Source of the DNA: Synchiropus splendidus
Lineage: Eukaryota; Chordata; Actinopteri; Syngnathiformes; Callionymidae
Length of the DNA stretch: 64,000 nt
Assembly (NCBI RefSeq): GCF_027744825.2
Contig: NC_071348.1
Span: forward strand, 203,501 to 267,500
Direction: 5' to 3'
Shown in pieces: positions 11,401-25,184 of the stretch (the first letter of the stretch is position 1; each line of letters starts with the position of its first letter). Below the pieces are notes generated by a model. That model was not told the origin of the DNA, searched no databases, and saw only the letters and a list, made by a program, of their open reading frames with translations. Made by a program: the position numbers and the translations under genes.

Positions 11401-14125
11401 GGTTTCGCCGGAGGAAGTCGCAGGACACCTTCGTTCTTCAGGCCGGTTCTGCCGAAGTCAAGGCTGCGTGGACGTCCGTCGTCGGCAAGATCCTGTGGAG
11501 ACAGGCGCTCCGGAACAGAGGTGCGCTTCCTTCCGTCCCACGCTGGCGTGGTTCTCAACCTTTCATGACATGGTGCACTCTAGACCCTTCTGAGAGTGTT
11601 CATCCTCCCTGTTTTCTCACTTGTGTCGTGGATTTATTCCGACCCACGGAGGTTTGTTTCAGCCTGCTGTCCCTCCGCAGCGTGGTCCCCCGCCAGCGGG
11701 CCGCTCTGTCTGACCATCTCTTCCCTTTTGGCTGGCAGAGCTGCGCATGCAGGAGATGGTCTCCATGGGAATCGGGAGCAAACCCTTCGTGGACATCAAG
11801 CCGAGCGAGGCGGCCATCAGCGACCGAGCTGTGGATTGTTTCCTGAAGGGCTCGGGTGAGCTTCACTTGAGCTGCTCACGTCCTGCTGAAGCTGTCTGTC
11901 TCACGGGCTGCGGTCTGGCTGGCAGGGTCCAGGAGCAGAGCGTCCGTCGCCGTCTCCTCCTACGAGTGCGCCTCCTCCATCAAGAGGCCTCACTCCACCA
12001 TCTCCAACAGCAGCACCTCCTCCTCCGGCAGCCAGTCGTCCTCATCGCTGCTCGGCCCCCTCAACCTCCACCTCGGCTCCGCCCAGGCTCACCTCCACCC
12101 CTCCTTCGCACAGTGGCCGTACAGCTGCATCGAGGAGGACGAGCTGGAGCAGGACAGCGGCAGCCAGCCCTCCATGAGTGAGACGCTTTCCTGTTTCTCT
12201 CAGTCTGCTCCTGACATGACCAGCTTCGAGTTTCATTCTTCTTTCCGCCACTAGGCGTCAGTGTAGCTCCAAACTGTCACGCTCCGTTTCTCCACACTCA
12301 TTGCTCAGCATAGATCTTCAGCAGCGATCTGGCTTCTGTTCTTGGTCTTGAGGACAGAGGAGGGATGTGAGGAACATGAGTCCTTTGTTGAAACAGAGTC
12401 AACTCGGAGCTCGCTTAGGAAATGTTGATAAAAAAAATCGACCGGCTGGATCCCTCAGCAAGACCATCAGACCCTGCTACAGCCTGTTGTCCAACTGACC
12501 TGTCGTCCAACTGACCTGTCGTTCAAACCTATCATCCAACTGACCTGTCGTCCAACTGACCTGTCATCCAAACCTATCATCCAACTGACCTGTCGTCCAA
12601 ACCTATCACCCAACTGACCTGTCATCCAAACCTATCACCCAACTGACCTGTCATCCAACTGACCTATCATCCAACTGACCTGTCGTCCAACTGACCTGTC
12701 ATCCAAACCTATCATCCAACTGACCTGTCATCCAACTGACCTGTCATCCAACTGACCTGTCATCCAAACCTATCACCCAACTGACCTGTCATCCAACTGA
12801 CCTATCATCCAACTGACCTGTCATCCAACTGACCTGTCATCCAAACCTATCATCCAACTGACCTGTCGTCCAACTGACCTGTCATCCAAACCTATCATCC
12901 AACTGACCTGTCGTCCAACTGACCTGTCATCCAACTGACCTATCATCCAACTGACCTGTCGTCCAACTGACCTGTCGTCCAACTGACCTATCGTCCAACT
13001 GACCTGTCATCCAACTGACCTGTCGTCCAACTGACCTGTCATCCAAACCTATCATCCAACTGACCTGTCGTCCAACTGACCTATCATCCAACTGACCTGT
13101 CGTCCAACTGACCTGTCATCCAAACCTATCATCCAACTGACCTGTCATCCAACTGACCTGTCATCCAAACCTATCATCCAACTGACCTGTCATCCAACTG
13201 ACCTCTCACCCAACTGACCTGTCATCCAAACCTATCATCCAACTGACCTGTCGTCCAACTGACCTGTCATCCAACTGACCTGTCGTCCAGCTGGAGCTGG
13301 TGGAGGCATGTGATTCCAGGATATTTCAACACAGAAAAACGATATTGGAGAGTCCACGTTTCACTTTTTCGATGTGATGTTTTGAACCTGTGCTTGAGCT
13401 GCACCCGGCTGGTGACCAGGTCTGGAGAGCAGCTCTTGTTGCTGTGGGGATGGACAGATGGGGTTAGCCAACATGATGTTTGCGGACGACCCAGCCGCGT
13501 GAGCAGCAGAGGAGAGGAATGAGCTGAGCCAGAAGGCAGCACTTTGAGTGTCTTCCTTGTGAGGACTACACCAGTCGGGGGAGATCGGGGGGTGGTCGGC
13601 TGTTACGGGGCTCCTCTGGATGCGGCGTGGAGGTTGGGGTCAGTGACGGCTGTTCTCCTGACGTTGCAGTGACGGAGAGCTCGGAGACGTCCTCCCAGTG
13701 CGACAGCGTGTCTGGCCTCAGCACGCTGACTCTCCCCGGACTGGCGCTGGACTCCTTCAATGACGAGTCCTTCCTCTGCTCCTCCTCGGCGCCCGCCTCC
13801 ATCTTCCAGAAGGACCAGGACCATCACCCAACCAAGTTGATCACAGCAGTGAGTATCGGAGCAACACGCTTCTCTTTCTCCATGAGGAACCAGAGGAGTC
13901 AAACTGCTGTGGGGGGGGGTGATCAGCACTGGCTGGAGATCTGTGAGTCTGGAGCGGAAGCTCACCGACGCTGCTGTTTTGTGTGTCACGACAGAAGCGG
14001 AACTTAACGGTCGGCCTCTCTACTGTGGTCTGACTTAGTAAGACGCTGCCTGGCTGAACCTGTGTGTGTTTGAGGGGGGTGGTGGACAGATCTCATGCGC
14101 TTGACTTCTTCCTCCACAGCTGTAG
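2496..14125 (+). CDS. plekhg4: PLEKHG4-family Rho guanine-nucleotide exchange factor (puratrophin-1-like), 22 visible coding exons
   Basis: Dbl-type RhoGEF expected to activate Rho GTPases. Exons: 2496-2693, 3095-4220, 5859-5990, 6051-6165, 6231-6324, 6538-6624, 6700-6816, 6916-7014, 7080-7222, 7293-7431, 9036-9158, 9227-9391, 9459-10243, 10305-10554, 10617-10706, 10817-11041, 11109-11279, 11343-11520, 11739-11855, 11926-12177, 13670-13848, 14120-14125. Together they give about 1,596 residues without the unseen start exon; the stop is TAG after a last exon of two codons. Domains in order: a conserved N-terminal domain ([14 protein letters not shown], about 70-160), a Ser-rich linker, a CRAL-TRIO/Sec14-like domain (about 442-600: [23 protein letters not shown]), spectrin-like helices, DH (about 1109-1295: [38 protein letters not shown]), and PH (about 1297-1413: [30 protein letters not shown]). 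The tail matches the PLEKHG4 C-terminus ([15 protein letters not shown]). The N-terminal half also resembles KIAA1755, so the orthology label is less sure than the family. Confidence 0.88.
4221..5858. other. Large plekhg4 intron, no internal feature recognised
   Basis: The intron joins the Ser-rich exon (ending CGGCCGG|gtaggt) to the GHHEDHS exon. Apart from a short (TG)n at about 5284-5298 I see nothing identifiable. Confidence 0.6.
7453..8520. repeat. 16-bp minisatellite array 1, inside a plekhg4 intron
   Basis: About 65 tandem copies of a unit like GTCGTCCAACTGACCT fill most of intron 7432-9035. Variants have GTCATC or ATCACC starts, and a shortened unit (ATCCAAACCT) recurs at intervals, which shows higher-order structure. 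Because three units equal 48 bp, all frames stay open for long stretches and give spurious repetitive ORFs on the minus strand. The array starts about 20 bp after the 5' splice site. Each unit contains CTGAC, the branch-point consensus. Confidence 0.97.
8521..9035. other. Remainder of the minisatellite-bearing plekhg4 intron
   Basis: Unique, moderately pyrimidine-rich intronic sequence between the minisatellite and the acceptor at 9035. No exon or element is recognised in it. Confidence 0.6.
12486..13290. repeat. 16-bp minisatellite array 2, inside another plekhg4 intron
   Basis: The unit family is the same as in array 1 (CAACTGACCTGTCRTC plus the shortened AAACCTATCATC form), in the same orientation, inside intron 12178-13669. 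The two arrays are separated by about 4 kb of coding exons. The short unit is more frequent here than in array 1. Confidence 0.97.
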
Positions 14126-14286
14126 CGTCCGGGACAGGAAGTGACGTCGCCAGAAGCAGGAGGTTGAGAAGAAGAAGCCAAATTGTACCCCGCATTTCAC
14201 AAATGTCCACTGTTCTCGTGGTACGCCAGTGTTGTTTATATTGAAGAGCAGTTTATTTTCCACACGGATGGATATTTGTACAGATT

Positions 14287-14292
14287 ATTAAA
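14287..14292 (+). terminator. Probable polyadenylation signal ATTAAA of plekhg4
   Basis: ATTAAA lies 162 bp after the stop codon. A canonical AATAAA at 14532-14537 is an alternative. The gene converges here with the minus-strand MS4A-like gene. Confidence 0.5.
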
Positions 14293-14763
14293 TGCTTCCC
14301 GAGAGCTTGTTTGTGCACGTGTTTCTGGGTGAAGCCAAACATGTGACTGGCTCCAGAACCCCGCGGCCCAGTCATGTTGGACGACTTGTCTGTGACTGCT
14401 GCAGTGCACTATGGGAGGGGAAGTGTTGGCCTCTGCACGGCAGCTCACCGACCGGAGGTGAAACTGGCGTCACGACAGCTGGAGGGGAAAAGCCTTCCGA
14501 AGATTGTGGCCAGCAGCTTCATGTGAAGCCCAATAAAGCACATTTGACACGAGTCGACCGCAACTGTTGGGAGCGAGTGGCTCTGAGGAGACGAGGACCG
14601 CGGCCCCCGCTGTGGTTTCGACTCAGCTGCCTGCTGTGAAGGCGAGAAAAAAATGGACCTGCGTGTGACGCACAGACCACAGCAAGACGCTCAAATGTGT
14701 GAAAGTGGACGCTTGCGAAAGAAGTGTGTGTCAAGGTTTGCCACAACATTTATTTGAATGCGT

Positions 14764-14769
14764 TTTATT
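14764..14769 (-). terminator. Probable polyadenylation signal of the minus-strand MS4A-like gene
   Basis: TTTATT on the plus strand reads AATAAA on the minus strand, about 250 bp after the stop of the minus-strand gene. A second copy lies at 14749-14754. The plekhg4 signals lie just to the left, so the two 3' ends face each other. Confidence 0.5.
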
Positions 14770-15022
14770 TTTTGGCGGAGTCCAACAGTCAGCTTAAGGA
14801 AATTCAATCTGAGGGGAAAAAAAAATGGGTTCAAGTGAGAGACAAAGCCTGGAAACAACGGCGTGTTATGCAAATGAATCATCCATAATTCACTGATAAT
14901 TCTAGCAAATAGCCAAGCAATAGGAAAAGAGGTTCACTCTCTTCGCCCTCTTGAGGGGAGAAGTAGATGAAAACCATGAGTTGATGTGGACGAGCGGTCG
15001 ACGTCGAGGCCACGGACCTTGA

Positions 15023-15253
15023 TCAGGAACGGCCACCAGGTCGGGACGCTTTGGATTTCTTCTCTTTGTAGAACCACCAACCCAGAAGCGCCGACATGAG
15101 AGCGTCCAGAGTCAAGACGCCAAGTTCCAGAATCTCCATCTGCGGCGCGAAGGCGCTTCGGTAACACTCTTTATTTTATATATATATATATATAACGTTA
15201 TATATAATTATTATTATTACTATATTTTTTATATATATGTTATATTATATATA

Positions 15254-15320
<67 letters not shown>

Positions 15321-15505
15321 TGTCACGTTAGCCGTTTTTCAATGTGCAACAGCAGAGGAGAAAGACAAACATGTGCAAATGTACGAATAAAATAAAACTA
15401 AAAATCCAAAATAAAACAAATATACATTGGAAAAAAATATTCGTATGAGACATGAAAACTGTAAAAAAAAAAAAAAATCAATCATATAAAAAACAATAAT
15501 ATAAT

Positions 15506-15536
<31 letters not shown>

Positions 15537-16468
15537 CGTTATTCCAAAACACTTTCCTAGTTAGTGGGCTCCCCAATGACCATGGCAATTATATATATAT
15601 ATTATTATCATTATTGTTATTATTATATATCATTATTATTATATTATTATTTTTTTATAGTTTTCATGTCTTATACAATTTTTTTTTTCAATGTATATTT
15701 GTTTTATTTTGGATTTTTACCAGTTTTATTTTATTCCTACATTTGCACATGTTTGTCTTTCTCCTCTGCTGTTGCACATTGACAAACGGATAACGTGACA
15801 TGAACAATACATCTATCTTCAGGAGAAGAAGGCCCAGACCTTGTGAGTCGTTTACCTGCAAAAATGGAGGAGGCAGCCGAGCCAAAACCAGGTCAGCGGT
15901 CATCAGAGCGGCAGCCGCCATGGACACGACCACACAGATCAGGTTGAGGAGCACCGAGACCTGGGGACGGAGCTTGTCTGTCAAGGTCACGGCAGGACGC
16001 TCAAGGTCGCGGGAGAAAGGGACGGAGCGGACTCACGTGCAGGAGCCCTGGATGTCGCAACAGCTGGTTGGACACGTAGCCCGCGAAGATGAACTGAGGA
16101 GACGAGGAAACCCGACTTTAGCACGAGAGAAAAACCACTTTTGGCTCGGCTCAAGTCCTCATCATCATCATCATCTCATGAGTTCGAAACAAATCTATGA
16201 GAAATCCTAGTTCTAGTATTGGATGAAACCCTGGCCACTGCAGAATACCACGGGACAATAATATCCATGATCATGAAACATGAATACAACGTTCACTATC
16301 CTGCTGAGTGATATTCTCTACGAAGAAATGAACAATTCATTGAGCGCTTTTTGAACGTTGTTTCCTCTGAATAGAAAAAGCGATTCGACACGTCTTCAAC
16401 TCTTTCTTTTTTCCCGTTTTTATTTTATTTTATTTTATTTTATTATTTATTTATTTATTTATTTTATT

Positions 16469-16509
<41 letters not shown>

Positions 16510-16935
16510 ACTCATCGATTATCAGGATCTTTTGGGTTCGTTTCAAAAGGTGTGGTTGCATTGTACAGACAAACACAAACGATATGTTTGTTTCAAAATC
16601 CTTGACCATATCAATGTGTCACATCGCAACATTATCAGTCTCAATAATCAATAATAATAATAATAAAAGTTATTATTATGAATTGCAGCGGTTTATATTG
16701 TTAATAATAAACACAAGAGTGGAAATGCATCGCTAGCGACAAATTTTATTTTATTTTATTTCATTAATCACAAATTAATTCGAGGTTAATTAAATGAATC
16801 ACATTTAATTGCATTTTTAATATTTAACACCAGAATTAACAAATGTCAGTTGAACGTAGTTTCAGGGTGGCGGTGAATAAAGGATTGGTCTGCACCAGTT
16901 TGTTGGGTCTAATACCTGTTTTCTGTGATAAAGTC

Positions 16936-16971
<36 letters not shown>

Positions 16972-17039
16972 GATAATAATAGTAATATAATAGTGATAAT
17001 AATAATAATAATAATAATAACAACAACAACAACAACAAC

Positions 17040-17123
<84 letters not shown>

Positions 17124-17769
17124 CCTGAATTCCCAGCCCTAAACTAGTTACGAGAACCAAGCCAATGAAAATGTTTCAATTTAAAATGAATTAAAGTGAC
17201 ACTTCCCACGCTTGACTGAAGTCCGTACCATCAGTCCGGTCAGGTGGGCCACCCTAAAAAGCGTGATCAGAGAAGCACCGATCTCCTGGGTGATGGCCAA
17301 CATCAGTCCGATCCCAACGCTGAGGAACCCGCCGGAGATCTGCATGCCCTGCAGACGTTTTCAACACAAGTCCAGGTTCAGACAGTTTCACCTCAGCGCT
17401 CGGTTCAGCGTTTCAATCTGTGGCGGCGACGTTCAAAATGCAAAAACCTCAGTTCCAATAAAGAGGCCGGAGCACGTGGTGAGTCACAGTCACTTCACCA
17501 AACACACAAAATCATCGCAGAAATAGTGACGAAACAATTCCGTTAAAAATGTCAATGAACTGGTATCTTTTGTGACGCGTTTACAGCGAGCCTGAATTTG
17601 ACGCTCTCACCCCCAAGACGGCCGTGGGTTTGCTCTGCAGGTTGTGCAGGGGTCGCCGGGCGTCGGGCACCATGTGGGCCGCCTCGTACCTCGCCACCGT
17701 GGGCCCTCTGGGTCTTCTGTGTTCCGCTTCCAGCAAGTGGATGTTCATGTCCGCCACGGCACACGCCAT
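15023..17769 (-). CDS. MS4A-like four-transmembrane protein (gene A)
   Basis: Five coding exons on the minus strand: 17769-17611, 17348-17229, 16093-16037, 15999-15856, 15139-15023. They give a 198-residue protein, all at phase 0. The cytosolic N-terminus ends LQSKPTAVLG, like the QPKALG motif that precedes TM1 in MS4A proteins. The hydrophobic segments are GGFLSVGIGLMLAI (TM1), an FIFAGYVSNQLL exon (TM2 region), VSVLLNLICVVVSMAAAALM (TM3) and ILELGVLTLDALMSALLGWW (TM4), followed by a short basic tail (FYKEKKSKASRPGG). MS4A/TMEM176 proteins are tetraspan membrane proteins linked to ion conductance and receptor trafficking. The exon order and the identical 57-nt third exon match the plus-strand neighbour, so the two are paralogues. 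The exact subfamily is not resolved. The acceptor of exon 4 was chosen because it alone keeps phase 0. Confidence 0.72.
15177..15319. repeat. (TA)n-rich microsatellite in an intron of MS4A-like gene A
   Basis: Long TA/ATT-rich stretch in intron 4, with a pure (AT)n run at about 15262-15314. It abuts the left arm of the inverted repeat. Confidence 0.95.
15320..15801. repeat. Long inverted repeat (foldback), arms about 147 bp
   Basis: The left arm (15320 to about 15468) is nearly the reverse complement of the right arm (about 15655-15801). The outermost bases are ATGTCACGTTA on the left and TAACGTGACAT on the right, and the arms share GTGCAACAGCAGAGGAGA. The loop of about 186 bp holds AT-rich repeats and a LINE tail. 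It sits in an intron of MS4A-like gene A, so the pre-mRNA could form a long hairpin. It may be a foldback transposon or two inverted copies of one repeat. Confidence 0.88.
15541..15592 (+). mobile_element. LINE 3'-end fragment, plus orientation
   Basis: TTCCAAAACACTTTCCTAG, followed by GTGGGCTCCCCAATGACC and ATGGCAAT, is the reverse complement of the shared 5' portion of three other repeats in the window (27864, 59405, 62966). It is the LINE 3' tail in the opposite orientation, inside the foldback loop. Confidence 0.75.
16417..16507. repeat. (TTTA)n / (TTTTA)n microsatellite
   Basis: A pentanucleotide TTTTA run passes into TTTA repeats, within intron 2 of MS4A-like gene A. The rest of that intron (16094-17228) is AT-rich without further recognisable features. 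Confidence 0.95.
16935..17123. repeat. (AAT)n microsatellite with an embedded (CAA)n block
   Basis: About 60 trinucleotide units. AAT repeats are interrupted by CAA at about 17020-17040. They create meaningless poly-Asn, poly-Ile and poly-Tyr reading frames on both strands. Confidence 0.97.
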
Positions 17770-18048
17770 CTTCTCCCGCTCTCCTGGAGCTGACCGTCAC
17801 TGCTTTCCAGGGAGTCGCTCCAAACCTTGTGTAGTTGCTCTCTGAGATGAAGACGGAACCATCACTCTGCCATTTTCATCGACAGCTTCTTCAGAAAACA
17901 AGGTCACCCTTCACTTCCTCCCTCAAGCGGCAGAGCCTCCGTGTCTGCGATTGGTCTGAGCTCATTTCCAGCAGGTCTGGGTGGGGGAGCCGCGTCACAC
18001 ACAGCGCACGCTCTTGGACGTCGACACTTTGAAGGTGTTCATTTGAAG
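17770..18048. promoter_or_regulatory. Shared intergenic region between divergent MS4A-like genes
   Basis: Only 279 bp separate the two start codons, so both promoters (or 5' UTR parts) must lie here or overlap the opposite gene. No TATA box is obvious. That it works as a bidirectional promoter is inferred from geometry. Confidence 0.5.
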
Positions 18049-19388
18049 ATGAGAAAGTCTTTCGTGACCGACAAGTCCACGGTCATCTCCATCCCCGTGG
18101 AGAGCTACAACAACGTGTGGCCGGAGCAGTTCCACTGCCTGTTCAAAGACGCCTTCAAAGTCTTCGTCCACCATGGGCGACCCAAAGCGCTGGGGGTGAG
18201 CACCGGCACGCGACCTACATTGGTGTCTTCATCTCACGCTGCTGCTGCTCCTCAGGCGGCTCAAGTCACCTCCGGAATCTCCCTCCTCCTCCTCAGTCTG
18301 CTCTTCGGTGACTCCCACGGAGTCTATATTTTTCCCGCTGTTCTGGTAAGATCACGGCGCTTGTGGTGGGGAAGGCCACCGCCGCTGACCTCCTACTTGA
18401 ATGTTTCAGTACATGGTGACGGGTCTGTTGTCCTCGGCGTCCGGTCATGCTCCGAACATGCCAGTGGTGAGTGTCCGTCCGTGCTCCTCCACAGAGGTCT
18501 TCACGTGTGTTTCCACTCCAGATGAGCTTCAGTCAGTCCTCCTAAGTTTGACATCCACCTCTCACTGATCCATGAATGACTGTCTGAAGTTGCTTTCATT
18601 TGACGCCACTTGATAGTGAAGCATTCACATGAACATATTTCCATTGGTGCCTTCGTTTGAGGCGATTTGAACTGTGAGGTGTGGAGGGACGACGGAGAAG
18701 TGAGGCGACGCTTCTCCGTGAGGCGAGCGGAGTTGAGAAAAGCTTGATCGCCAGGGTCAGCGAGGACTCCTCGGACCAAAAATGGCGGTACTGAGCTGGT
18801 GCAGCAGACAGTGATCAGCAGTCCATGTGAGTCCGGACGAAAGGAAGAAATAAAGACAGACAGGGGAAAAACATTGCATTCAATGCTTGAGGTTTTCCTT
18901 CACCAAGGTCATCTGTCAAAATTACTGGACGCTCCAGTCAGCCATTTTCCAGGCGGCGTCGGGCCAGATGTTTGGAGAGGTTCAAGACCGGGGGTCTTTC
19001 TCTCTTCCTCCAGGCTAAACTGTCACTTCTCCTGAACATCATCAGCGTCCTCTCATCAGTCGCAGCCGTTTGTTTGGACATCTTTGCTTCCGGACCCAAT
19101 GTTTCTCAGGTAACGGATCCAAGCTTCGGAGGAGCTCCTCACACACAATGAACTCCCTGATTCAGTCGCAGGAGCATCACTCTGTCGCGGCTCTGATCTG
19201 GAGTCTGCTGGTGGTGGAGGACCTGATGGCTCTCTTCCTGATCTACTGGATCAGCAATGCCGTCTGCAAACAGCAGTTCAACGTGTTGGTGCGTGCTTTC
19301 TTGGCTCTATTAGACAAATACAGAAGGTGTGTCACCACATTTGTCTCGGTTTCTGCAGCCAGTTGTTCTTCTGAAACGGGGAGACTGA
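18049..19388 (+). CDS. MS4A-like four-transmembrane protein (gene B)
   Basis: Six coding exons: 18049-18195, 18256-18345, 18410-18466, 19014-19109, 19166-19288, 19359-19388. They give a 180-residue protein, every exon a multiple of three. The N-terminus ends FVHHGRPKALG, an MS4A-type pre-TM1 motif. TM1 is GISLLLLSLLFG, TM2 lies in IFPAVLYMVTGLLSSA, TM3 is LSLLLNIISVLSSVAAVCLD, and TM4 is VAALIWSLLVVEDLMALFLI, followed by a cysteine-containing end (VCKQQF) and a short last exon ending KRGD. The exon pattern parallels the divergent neighbour (gene A), including the 57-nt third exon, which points to tandem-inverted duplication. An in-frame ATG at 17941 exists, but 18049 fits the end of the 5' leader better. 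Which MS4A subfamily it belongs to is not resolved. Confidence 0.78.
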
Positions 19389-19620
19389 GCATCTGTTGTG
19401 GTTGTGGCTTCTCGCTTCCTGGATGCGGACGCAGAGGAGAGTGCAGAGGCGTCGACGTGTGATACAGGCTGTTGTCTTCAGAGTCCAAGCGTGTCCTTTG
19501 TTGAGGTGATGGCGACAGAAATGACTGAGGCTCTTCATCGAAAACAAATGCTTAAATGTTTTTCATTCGATGGCTTTACTCTACTTGCATGTAGTTTTGC
19601 TAAATGACAGTGTTTTTATG

Positions 19621-19626
19621 ATTAAA
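19621..19626 (+). terminator. Probable polyadenylation signal ATTAAA of MS4A-like gene B
   Basis: ATTAAA lies 233 bp after the stop codon and is followed by T/G-rich sequence. The stretch from here to 20030 shows no gene. Confidence 0.45.
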
Positions 19627-20030
19627 AACTCTGAAAGCGCAGACGTGTCACATATTGAAGCCGCTCTTGTCGGCATTCCCCCTCCTGTCTGAGGGCAGGT
19701 CGCAGGCGCAGCAGCCGTAGTGGTGGGCCACATCAGCCATGAATCGATCATCTGAAACAGCACCTGACTGGACAAAAGCCTGCGCTCACTCCGGCCCTTT
19801 AGGGGATCCGTTTGAGGCCCCCGGTGTTAGAGAAGTTAGGTGAAACACATGCACTTCAGCTCAAGAGTTCTGTCACAAACACCAGTTTGTTTTTTCTTTT
19901 TTCTTTATCGCTCCCACTTTGGGGAACTTCCCAAAGCATGACCAAAACGACCAAAGCGGTCCGGATCGTACCGGATCATGAAGGACACAGACATGGCATC
20001 CACCAATGGCACCCTCTCCCCAGACTGGTT

Positions 20031-20173
20031 GTACCATCGGTGTGTGTGTGTGGGTGGGAGGTAAAAGAAACAACAGGTTGCAGGGATTTGAAAAAACGAA
20101 AAGCTGCTGTGATCGCAGCAGATGAGCACCATCGAACGGACCGGGCCGGACACGTGGGTCTTGAAAGGTCACA
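20031..20173. repeat. Left copy of a ~140-bp direct repeat flanking MITE copy 1
   Basis: It starts GTACCATCGGTGTGTG and ends CTTGAAAGGTCACA. A diverged copy at 20698-20834 starts and ends with the same bases. The two copies abut the two ends of the element exactly. Confidence 0.9.
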
Positions 20174-20419
20174 TGTCACTGCCCTATTTGCTTCCTCATC
20201 CCGTTTTGCTTCCAGGGCTCAGGCTTATGACGTCATTTCCTGTCCGCATGCGCACATGGGTGTAGCCGCTTGGCACATAAATTAATTAAATAAATATAAA
20301 TTAGAATAAAATGAGCAACGTCATTAGGCCACGCCTCACTACACGCTGGTATTTCATCAAGCGAAGCAGAATTTGAATGACTAAAGTACTACGCCGACGT
20401 ATGAACTGTATTTTAACCT

Positions 20420-20458
<39 letters not shown>

Positions 20459-20697
20459 TACATTTGACTTGTATTCAACAATTCGGATATTGTAACAAGA
20501 TTTCAGATAAAATAATTGGATCTTTCTGTGCAATTTGCATGCAGTTTTCTAGCTTGCCTACGAGGTCTCAGTTAATATGAGTATATACTCAGTAAATGAC
20601 GTCATGAAATACAATGTGCGCATGCGGACAGGAAATGACGCCATAAGCCTGAGCCCTGGAAGCAAAACGGGATGAAGAAGCAAATAGGGCAGTGACA
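20174..20697 (+). mobile_element. Long-TIR non-autonomous DNA element (family 1), copy 1, upstream of ptdss1
   Basis: 524 bp long. Terminal inverted repeats of about 80 bp start TGTCACTGCCCTATTTGC and end with the complement. No transposase frame is present, so it is a MITE-like element. Each TIR side contains CRE (TGACGTCA at 20228-20235 and 20598-20605), an ETS-type TTTCCTG, and an NRF1-like TGCGCATGCGGA. The interior has a shared block (CGCCTCACTACACGCTGG) and a (TA)n run at about 20426-20456. The right end is 345 bp upstream of the ptdss1 ATG. No short target-site duplication is evident; instead a ~140-bp direct repeat flanks it. Confidence 0.9.
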
Positions 20698-20834
20698 GTA
20701 CCATCGGCGTGTGTGTGGGAGGTAAAAGAAACAACAGGTTGCAGGGATTTTAAATAACGAAAAGCTGCTGTGATCTCAGCAGATGAGCGCCATCGAACGG
20801 ACCGGGCCGGACACGTGGGTCTTGAAAGGTCACA
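20698..20834. repeat. Right copy of the ~140-bp direct repeat flanking MITE copy 1
   Basis: It begins GTACCATCGGCGTGTG right after the element's last base and ends GGTCACA. It differs from the left copy by several substitutions and a shorter GT run, so the duplication is not recent. Confidence 0.9.
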
Positions 20835-21041
20835 TCGAAAACAAACGGCACAAGACGCTTCCGCTCTAAGCCCCGCCCACCTACCGTCTGCTCCAATCAC
20901 ACCGCGGTCCCAGCTGCGCTCCGCAGTCCAGATTCGAACCCGTGACATCACCCGCCGGTGTCTGCACGCGCTCCACGATGTCATTTCGCTCTATAGTCTA
21001 AGGTGTGTCCATCTTCGGGTGGCAGCGGGGCCGGTACGGCC
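20835..21041 (+). promoter_or_regulatory. ptdss1 proximal promoter/5' UTR
   Basis: GC-rich, with a GC box (AGCCCCGCCCACC) at about 20871 and a CCAAT on the plus strand (TCCAATCACACC) at about 20893. A GATTCGAACCCGTGAC string at about 20932 resembles the complement of a tRNA B box but lacks a convincing A box. Confidence 0.45.

Positions 21042-25184
<4,143 letters not shown>

Noticed and set aside
7453..13290. CRISPR-like array
   Set aside because: Units are 16 bp, strictly tandem with no unique spacers, and the host is a vertebrate. It is a minisatellite.
16843..17160. Poly-Asn/Ile and poly-Tyr ORFs on both strands
   Set aside because: Pure translation of the (AAT)n microsatellite.
20890..20985. 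tRNA gene or tRNA-derived SINE just before ptdss1
   Set aside because: Only a B-box-like string (GGTTCGAATC on the minus strand) is seen. No convincing A box, no cloverleaf arms and no second copy in the window.
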